DNA of 64,000 nt from Asterias rubens (taxonomy: Eukaryota; Echinodermata; Asteroidea; Forcipulatida; Asteriidae): assembly GCF_902459465.1 (NCBI RefSeq), contig NC_047068.1, positions 7,068,001 through 7,132,000 of the forward strand, given 5' to 3'. Positions 56,581 through 64,000 of this stretch are shown piece after piece. Numbering within the stretch: the first letter of the stretch is position 1; the number at the start of each line of letters is the position of its first letter. The notes under the pieces were generated by a model. It saw nothing but the letters and a program-made list of their open reading frames with translations, ran no database searches and was not told the origin of the DNA. The position numbers and the translations under genes were made by a program.

Positions 56581-57479
56581 CTTTACACCCTGCTTATACT
56601 TATACATTAAATTGTTGGTTTTGTTATATAGAAATAAGTGTTTTCTGATAATGAATATGAATATTGGGGAAGCACCATTTTCAAGAATTTTTTTCACAAA
56701 TCATCTCGTTGCATATTTTGTCATTTGTTCTGTTTCATATTGCCTGATGTATGTATTTGTGATGCAAATCGCTTAGATCTCTAAATAAGCGCTTTTTATA
56801 TATACTATGTATGTATTAAATTTGAAGTTACATTTTTTTTTTTTTTTTTTTTTTTAAGGCAAAGTATACCTTTGGGTTTTTTAACTGTTCGATTGTTTTA
56901 ATCCTATATAAACGTTAATGAATACAATTAAACTAACATGTGAAATTTTCATTTCAAAACTGATATCTTTTTAACATAACAACTTTACTTTGATGTGAAG
57001 TGTTTCTCGAAATGCTTTATAGTATTGATAACTGATGTAGGCTTCTTAGCAAAAGTGTTTAGTGGCCTTAATTTTAAGAGTCATTACAAACGAAAATGTT
57101 TCCTTTAAAAGTCACCTTACAACCTAAACTTCTCCATCTCAGGCTGTGGCAAAATTCACCGAGTATGACAAACGACGCTGGGGGCACGTCCAGTTCATCG
57201 AGACAGCCCTGCGTCACATGAAGGACTTCAAAGTGGAGAAGGAGGTCGATGCTTACAACGCTGTACTCAACACGTTCCCGAAAGGGAAGTTCGTCCCGAG
57301 AACCTCATCCAGAGTATATACAATCACTTTCCTGAGCAACAGATATGCGCCATTAAGGTGCTTCAAATGATGGAGGATAACAGTAAGCACAAAAATCTAA
57401 CCCTTTCATTTATAAAAATAATAATATTAATAATAACAATAACATTAATATACTGGTTTTTCTAAGCGCATTAACGCAG

Positions 57480-57825
57480 CGTGTGGCGTGTCATGGTCGA
57501 GTGGTCTAGTGTACTGGACCCTAGGTCTAGTGATGTCAGCAGCAGAGTGTTCGAATGCCGGTCATGTCATTTCTTCCCTTGAGCAAGGCACTTAACCATG
57601 ACTGTTGGTTAAAAGTTCTGCTGTACCATTCAGGCTTCTAGTGGATGATACCCATTCCTAGCCTAAGTATGGACGGTGGAGAGGGTTACTCTGTTTCAGC
57701 CCAAGGAGTAGGTGGCAAAGTGCCCCTGGTGGTAGTTGATGTGGGTTGATATTCCAAATCGGCTAAGTGTAGCGCTCACCTTGAAGTGGTCGCCAAGCCT
57801 TGTGATGTTAAGCAATCTCTCATAA
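57480..57825 (+). mobile_element. tRNA-derived SINE, copy B
   Basis: Equivalent of 1565-1905, with about a dozen substitutions. The B box is altered (TTCGAATGCCG). Confidence 0.6.
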
Positions 57826-59472
57826 AAAAATATTTATAAAAAAAGAAAATTATTACAATATTTTCTCTTGTTGTATTCAGCCGTTCTTCCAAACAATGAG
57901 ACCAAGGAAATCCTCATCTCTGTCTTCAGCAAGAGGGCCCACCCGGTCAAGAAGTACCAGCGCATGATGTACTGGTTCCCCAAATTCCGCAATATCAATC
58001 CCTTCCCACTGCCGAAGGAGATACCCAATGATCCCGTCAAGTTGTCTGAGCTCGGTCTCAAGAGGATTGCTGAGTATGAAGCAAAGTTCAAAGTGTTTTA
58101 TGTAAGTCGAAATACTTTAAAGAAATTTGCAATATAGATATTTTGTTTTTGTAGTTTTTTTTAGTGCAATTTCCAAAACAAGGTTATGAGCTATTGAAGG
58201 TTCGGTACGATGCGTGAAAGAGTGAAAGGAAAAGAAGAGGGAAGACTTGAGAAAGCTAAAAGTATAAAATAATGGACATTGCTCTTAACACATCTATAGA
58301 TCATGGGATTTGGGTAAACACATTAAGCCCAAATGATCTCGGGTTTGTATTTTATGCATATGGTGGGATATATCGGGTGAGTAATACTTGTCTTTGACAT
58401 TTACCAAAAGTATACCCTGCCTTTGGAGATCAGAGCTACTGAAAAGAAAAAGAAAACAAAAAATTGTTTTGTGCATCAACTTTCCGATTTCCCTTCCAGC
58501 TGAATGGCAGCTCAGCGGAATCAGAGAATCCCAACTTCATTGCAAATATCCAGAGTCCAGAGCAGCAAGAACTCCTAGCTGAGCATAATCCAATAAGACC
58601 ACTCTATGTTGAGGGTGCTTTCCACCTCTGGCTCCGCAGCACCAAAATGACGTACTTTGTGCTGAGAGGTGACCCGTTTGCAGTAGATGAGGACGAATTG
58701 AAAACGGAAGGTAGGTCTTTAATTGCAATGTGAATAAATGTGTTAGTTTGTGAATGTGTATACTGTACATCAAGTCTTGATCTTTAAAGGGTAAGGGGCA
58801 CTTATGTGAGGAATTGGGACCTTGCAGAGGGCACCACAGCAATTGCAGGGGGTGCCAAGGGGTGTTTTGAGACCTGGTACATACCAGGGCTTGCCCTTAA
58901 CACTAGCCCGGGGAGCATTGTCTAGTAAAAAGTGCTACTGGCTAGTAAACACCATTTCTCAACTTGCCCTGTGAACTACTAATATCTGTGCAACATTCTT
59001 GTTTTTTTTTCTTTATTTATTCTTTGTAATTTCTTCCTTGTATGACAAGGAATACATTTAAGAATATTATTTGTTCTATGTAATTTATTTTTGAGTGTGT
59101 GAATGTAACTCTGTTGACCATTGAACAGGATGTGATTGTTACCGTTAATGTATGGGACAAGTCTGTCGTGGTGAGATAGTGGAGTCACAGTGGTGGCACT
59201 ATAATTCAGGTTTCAGCGACCGAATACTGCTCCCACGAGATCACTGCTCACGCGTGACGCTGCTGGCTGCCAACCACGAGTGTCCCAGGAATCACGAAGA
59301 GTCGTCTGAACGCTATCATTGCAGCAGACATTTAACGACTTGTTCACAAGTCTAGGACTTAATGTATCACGTAGAGTGCCAGTGCTGCGCAAGAGCCAAG
59401 TACACCAAGCAAAAGTCCCTTTGTGAAAGAGCTGGTGTGTTTGTTTTCTTTCATAACACCTCTTTTTTTGCA

Positions 59473-59900
59473 TGTACTGATTGAGATCACTTAGGTAATG
59501 TGTTTTTTCTTTGTGGGTTGAACAAAGCATCATTGCTTTGGTATTCTTATTTCAGTATTTATTGTTTCTAATGTGTAATGTGATTTTAAAATGGTTTATT
59601 TTGTTATTGTACATTGCGCCTTTGATCTGTGCTGCATTGGTCACTTTTGAGCTTTTTATTTTGGTTGTTTCTTTGTCTAGTTTTCTTGGTTGTTCTCAGC
59701 ATTTTAAACATTGCAATGTTTATTTATATTGTAACTTCGTGGATTTGATCCCCTCTCTTTGTCATAATGTGTAATGTGATTTTTAATGGTTTAATATTTT
59801 AATTGTATATTGTCATCCGCCTTTGAACAGCTTTGTCTGGAACTGCCGCATTACAAATCAATTTTTACTATTATTATTATTAATATTATTATTATTATTA
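59473..59900 (+). mobile_element. LINE 3' tail with (ATT)n, copy B
   Basis: Equivalent of 3560-3990, with fewer ATT units. Confidence 0.5.
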
Positions 59901-60364
59901 GAAAATTGGCCTACTCTACAAAAAGTAAGATCACATTTTCCTTTGCACTGGTAACTCCCCCGAGTTGGACTAGGTCCCATTCGTAGCCTTAGATCACATG
60001 GGTCTTTCTTAGAATCTTGCTGTGTTATAATTATGATTATGATTACAATATTGATTAATATGATTAGAGTTATTATCCATTTTAAAAATAATTCTCATAA
60101 ACACCTGTATATCCAAGTTGACTTGAATCTGTTTCCTTGTTCCCAGATGCTCCTCAAGCACATGCAGAAGGCCCGGTATTTGCAATGTGCATGACGAACG
60201 AAAACTCACAAGAAACGCTACATACGTGGCTCCAGAAACTACAGGAGGAGAACCCCAACCTGGCACTGATACCAGTCATCTTCAATCTCTTTAAACTCAG
60301 CGATACGAAGGACACCATTGAATCACTACCTACCAACGATAGACAGCTACTTGGGGAAACATGA

Positions 60365-62181
60365 TATGAGTCGGATACAGTGATGGAAATTTAATTTGAA
60401 ATTTAATTTGCATGGAAGGGATCTTGGCTCAGTTTTAAAACAGCTGGAGAGGAAGTTATGCTTCACACAGAAACAGGTTACCAGCTACAATAACTTTAAA
60501 AGTTACATTGTTATGACTGGTATCCCACTCAATTTTTGCCTAGCAAAGAAATTTGTCAAGAAGTATTTTCTGCTTATGAGCTTTATGAATTAGGGCCCAG
60601 GAACTAGTCAAAAACATCAATGAAGCATATCTGTAGTTGGTAACTGGTTTTCATACTTTTTGGAGGGCTTTGGAGCTCAAGGCCCCGCCCCTTCCAATCA
60701 AAGGGGATAAAGGGGTTCTTGAAAATTTTCCTTCAACCCTAAAGTCAGTTTCAACATTCAAAATTAAAAAATACTCCACAAAATAATTGACATTTTGTAA
60801 TTTCCTCTTTTTTTTGTGAAGTTACAGTTGCACAACTGTAAAGTTGGTCTTGATTTGGTCTTGATTTGGTCTTGATTTGGTCTTGAAAAAAAAAAAAAAG
60901 AGGTTGAAAAAATGATCTTTTGTTTTCCTTTCAGTAGAGAACAATCCAGTTTGCTGTGTTAGTCACAACCCCTCAAACATGGCAACCTGAAGTTTGTTAT
61001 TTTATTTTGTAGATAAAGAGAAGACGAACTCAAATTTTACGGATATTGAAGTTTCTGTCAAATCACACCTCGGACTTGCACATCCTTTTTACACTAAAAT
61101 AACGAGGGATTAATGCAAAAAAGGCGTTCAAAAGTGTTTTGTTTTATTGACTTATACAAATATTAACATATAAATGTATATGACTCAAATCCCATGAAAA
61201 AAATATAATATGAATCAAATCCCATATAAAAATACAAACAGATTTTTTTCAAAATACAAAAATATAATATTTTAAACTACATTTCAGTCATCATTCTGTA
61301 TAATTTTGTGAACTTGAATGGTAGGGCAATGAAATTGGAACGGAAGACAGAAACATTGATTCTTTCACATTAATATTAAAGGAATTGTACATTCAAATAG
61401 TATTACAATTTTAAAAGTTGGCAGTTTTAACCTTTATTTGTTGTCTTTACCTATATTTGTTGTTACAATTGTTGCCCTTAAACTGTACAGCTGTATTAAA
61501 TTCAGATTTCTGGTGGTTGAATGCTACCATGGGATAGCGCGCCGTATCGATACCTCGATACTTATAATTGAAAGTGAAACACTCAAAGCTGATTGGTTTA
61601 TCAAATCCGACACATTTTTTTGCACACACGCTTGTACGTGTTGAAATGCAAGTTGATGAGGCAACAAAAACTTATGTACTTTTACATGGAAGTGTGAAAT
61701 GTTTCTTAAAATGCTTTATACTATCTGAAGCTTCTGTAGACTGCTAATTTTAAGTGACCCCCAAATGTATACATTCCCTTTAAATAAGGGACACAATGTG
61801 TGGTTATAAGTACAGGGCATGCCCATGTTTCAACACTTTTTACTGGTCATTAACAAAGGTTTATACACACCCACCTGACGGGCTCTCCACCAATTGGGCC
61901 TATAACAATCCTGTAATCTTTTTTTTCCAGCTCCCTGGGGAGGATACAGTCCTGGGCTGCCGTGGCGCTCCAAAGATTTTTACAAACACAATATCAACTT
62001 TATCTACCCTCTCAGGTACCCATTTAAACCAGAAGAATAAATTTTAAAGGAGTGTCCTGCTCTCGAAGGACGCTAGTGTCATGACCGGGTTTCGAAACCC
62101 ACACCCCGATGACTAAACCATCAGAACTTGAATTCGATCCTCTAAAAGAAAACCCTCGGCAATGACGCCTATCAATAAAAC
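60365..62181. other. ECSIT-ARSG spacer, copy B
   Basis: Equivalent of 4461-6243. It includes a TTGGTCTTGA tandem (60845-60885) expanded relative to copy A and the possible exon at 61931-62017. No further gene recognised. Confidence 0.6.
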
Positions 62182-62267
62182 TTAGTCGTTGCAACGACAC
62201 ACCACATGTTTTGGATTACAACATGGTTGACACTGTGGATCTGACTTGTAATTTGGCAGTGAGGTAT
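62182..62267 (-). pseudogene. ARSG: 3' tip of a second ARSG, cut by an LTR element
   Basis: On the minus strand this is the end of the last ARSG exon, with the CCNP and VCRCND cysteine-rich tail and stop TAA (62184-62182). It matches 6244-6329. Sequence identity stops at the TG that starts the LTR at 62268. Whether the remaining ARSG exons exist beyond the retroelement cannot be seen in this window. Confidence 0.85.
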
Positions 62268-62427
62268 TGTAGTAACTTGCAAAGTAGCTTTTCTACATAG
62301 CGCCCTCTCTTGGTTGTTACTGTTTAGTATTATTGTTGTTTACAAAATGGCTGCTGTTGTGTTCAGTCTTGATTAATAAAGCTACGTTCAGTTCAGTAAA
62401 GAATCGTCTCCACGACTGGTTATAACA
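62268..62427 (+). repeat. 5' LTR of a Ty3/gypsy-type retroelement
   Basis: About 160 bp starting TGTAGTAAC and ending TATAACA. A primer-binding-site-like TGGCGACGAGG follows at 62430-62440, two bases after the LTR. The LTR contains ATAGCGCCCTCT. The 3' LTR and target duplication lie outside the window. Confidence 0.75.
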
Positions 62428-62444
62428 ATTGGCGACGAGGTAAA

Positions 62445-63803
62445 ATGAATACTTTTGGAAACATCGGGGAGTTCCAGGCCGAGAAGGAGACATGGCAACT
62501 TTATGTGGAACGTTTGACACAGTTTTACGAGGCCAATGATGTGAAAGCACTCGGTAAGAAGAGAGCCATACTTTTGACTGTTTGTGGGGCTGAGACATTC
62601 AAGTTAATTTCGAGCCTAGTAGCTCCAGCCAAACCCGGGGAAAAATCCTTTGACGAACTTATCAAAATCACAAATAAACATTTTCATCCCACTCCATCAG
62701 TAATTGTGGAGAGATTTAAGTTTTACTCCAAAGTAAGACAGCCAGGTCAGTCAGTATCCCAATTTGTCGTGGAACTGCGCCACCTGACACGGCACTGTGA
62801 ATATGGGGAGTCCCTAAACGACATATTGAGAGATCGTTTTGTGTGTGGTATCAATGATGAAAGAATGCAGCGTAGACTTTTATCGGAATCAAACCTCACC
62901 TTTGCCAAGGCCATGGAAATTGGCCAAGCAATGGAGCTTGCCACACAAAATACCAAGGATATCCAACAATCCTACACTAGTGATGTAAAGGCCCCTATTC
63001 CTCTACAACAACAGGAAGCCCACAGAGTCGGTGGTGATAAGCCAAACTGGAAGGGCAGAGGGAGACCGCAGACACACAATCAAGACCAAGGCAAGTCCGG
63101 TGGATTGGGGAGATGTTACCGTTGTGGACGAACAGACCACACTGCTCAAAGTTGCCGAGCTCGCTCGTATACATGTAACAGCTGTGGTAAGCAAGGACAT
63201 TTGGCTAAAGTGTGCAGAAGTAGTAAGGCCACACAGATACCATCGTCGGAAAAGCCAAAGTACAACAGTACATATAATATTGAGACTGTGCCCCAGGATG
63301 AAACTAGTGACATGGATTCATTACCACCACATAATTACACCTTGTATAAGACCACTTCACATTCCAAGGAACCACCGCTGATAGTAACTTTGTCAATCAA
63401 TAACACACCAGTGGCAATGGAAATCAACACTGGCGCATCAGTTTCAATTCTCAGTGAGAACACATATGCGACGGTCTTCATGGGAAAGAAACCGCCCCTC
63501 TCTAAGGACACAGATGTAGAACTGCGTACCTATACAGGACAGAAGATTCAAGTCATTGGTAATTGTTCTGTTACAGTTGAACACAATTTCCAAAAGGCTG
63601 AATTGCCCCTCCTTGTTGTAGCAGGTAAGGGACCAAATTTACTTGGCCGAAACTGGTTGCGTCACCTTAAGTTGGCATGGCACACGATTCGCCATGTGGA
63701 TCAAACACCATCAACTGCATCGAACATTACTGAACAGTACAGTGAGTTGTTTCGTGATGACTTAGGTCAAAGGTCAACGGGTACACATCAGCATGAGGGA
63801 TGA
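62445..63803 (+). CDS. Retrotransposon Gag-protease ORF
   Basis: A single ORF of 452 residues. A gag-type helical region covers about residues 10-170, including QSVSQFVVELRHL and DRFVCGINDE. Two CCHC zinc knuckles follow at about 224-237 (CYRCGRTDHTAQSC) and 244-257 (CNSCGKQGHLAKVC), used by such proteins to bind RNA. The protease-like segment begins near residue 326 with INTGASVSIL and includes LLGRNWL. The catalytic aspartate of the usual D-T-G-A motif is N here, so the protease as assembled should be inactive. The ATG follows the primer-binding site by a few bases. The ORF ends out of frame with the downstream RT. Confidence 0.9.
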   Translation: MNTFGNIGEFQAEKETWQLYVERLTQFYEANDVKALGKKRAILLTVCGAETFKLISSLVAPAKPGEKSFDELIKITNKHFHPTPSVIVERFKFYSKVRQPGQSVSQFVVELRHLTRHCEYGESLNDILRDRFVCGINDERMQRRLLSESNLTFAKAMEIGQAMELATQNTKDIQQSYTSDVKAPIPLQQQEAHRVGGDKPNWKGRGRPQTHNQDQGKSGGLGRCYRCGRTDHTAQSCRARSYTCNSCGKQGHLAKVCRSSKATQIPSSEKPKYNSTYNIETVPQDETSDMDSLPPHNYTLYKTTSHSKEPPLIVTLSINNTPVAMEINTGASVSILSENTYATVFMGKKPPLSKDTDVELRTYTGQKIQVIGNCSVTVEHNFQKAELPLLVVAGKGPNLLGRNWLRHLKLAWHTIRHVDQTPSTASNITEQYSELFRDDLGQRSTGTHQHEG

Positions 63804-64000
63804 TGCAAGGCCTGTATTCTGCAAGGCCAGGCCTGTGCCATTTGCAATGAAGCAACAGGTTAATGATGAACTGGATCGGCTCGAGAGGGAGGGTGTGATT
63901 GAACCAGTTACCTTTTCTCGATGGGCATCACCCATTGTACCCGTCATGAAGGAATCGGGTAAATTGCGTATCTGTGGGGACTACAAGTCTACTGTTAATC
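63766..64000 (+). CDS. Retrotransposon Pol, start of reverse transcriptase (partial)
   Basis: In the +1 frame relative to Gag-protease, open from after a TAG at 63763-63765. It shows ELDRLEREGVIEP, WASPIVPVMK and LRICGDYK, standard N-terminal RT blocks of Ty3/gypsy elements. It overlaps the upstream ORF by about 40 bp. The usual join between protease and RT is in one frame in related elements, so the shift is more likely an indel than programmed. Truncated by the window end. Confidence 0.85.

Larger units (their letters stand above)
57143..60364 (+). pseudogene. ECSIT: ECSIT copy B, frameshifted, 5' exons not found
   Basis: The four exons of copy A recur at 57143-57382, 57881-58101, 58500-58710 and 60147-60364 with the same splice sites and stop. 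The first has one C fewer in the CCCC run at about 57296 (GTTCGTCCCGAG versus GTTCGTCCCCGAG), which shifts the frame. Exons 2-4 read through with few replacements (for example G to S, R to L, E to K, H to Q). Unlike copy A, the upstream DNA is inside the window, and no exon for the N-terminal targeting region is recognisable between 49516 and 57142. It may be a truncated pseudogene, or a real second allele with a homopolymer read error and far-upstream exons. Confidence 0.8.
56253..62267. repeat. Segmental duplication 1, copy B
   Basis: Aligns with 1-6325. It lacks the TTAA MITE of copy A, has extra sequence near 61622-61660, and ends exactly where the LTR element begins. Confidence 0.9.
62268..64000 (+). 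mobile_element. Ty3/gypsy-type LTR retrotransposon, 5' part
   Basis: Order seen: LTR, primer-binding site, gag with two zinc knuckles, protease, then the start of reverse transcriptase, running off the right edge. This order and the RT motif style fit Metaviridae-type elements common in echinoderms. It is inserted in the last exon of the second ARSG, in the opposite orientation to that gene. Confidence 0.9.

Noticed and set aside
62445-63803. Infectious retrovirus (env-bearing)
   Set aside because: Only gag, protease and the RT start are in the window, with a defective protease motif; nothing indicates an envelope gene.

Overview
The window is animal nuclear DNA. Genes are split by GT-AG introns, all the recognisable proteins are metazoan, and the A/T-rich spacers are packed with short foldback elements and tRNA-derived SINEs. 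An echinoderm, probably a sea star, is my best guess. It rests on the astacin-EGF-CUB protease and on remembered look of the foldback families (TTAA-AGGCAGTGGACAC, TTAA-AGGAACACGTTGCC), not on any search.

Layout: (1) 842-4460 (+) holds the last four exons of ECSIT, a mitochondrial complex I assembly and Toll-pathway protein. (2) 6244-14887 (-) is a complete nine-exon arylsulfatase G (ARSG), tail to tail with ECSIT. (3) 15041-15980 is a 16-bp minisatellite just upstream of ARSG. (4) 15981-22463 is spacer with foldback repeats. (5) 22464-33891 (+) is a secreted astacin metalloprotease (signal, short pro-segment, astacin, EGF, CUB) in ten exons. (6) 33892-39804 is repeat-rich spacer with one unidentified candidate exon on the minus strand. 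(7) 39805-39904 is a 100-N gap. (8) 39905-55464 is a second copy of the 23820-39804 segment, with a second astacin gene lacking its first exon. (9) 55465-56252 is a repeat with a hammerhead-ribozyme-like fold. (10) 56253-62267 is a second copy of the window start, with a second, damaged ECSIT and only the 3' tip of a second ARSG. (11) That ARSG copy is cut by a Ty3/gypsy-type LTR retroelement from 62268 to the window end.

The two duplications fit a tandem array of a unit of about 40 kb (ECSIT, ARSG, astacin, spacer) whose second unit lost its ECSIT-ARSG half at the N gap. They could also be alternative haplotypes laid end to end by the assembler. Several one-base frameshifts look like read errors, because where one copy is broken the other is intact.

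The most interesting signal is in the two astacin genes. Their introns differ by about 1% by eye, yet three exons differ by 4-14%, and 32 of 38 coding substitutions change the protein. Other leads are foldback elements carrying paired CTCF-like motifs (one a full consensus match), the ribozyme-like fold, and the very short astacin propeptide without the usual aspartate switch.
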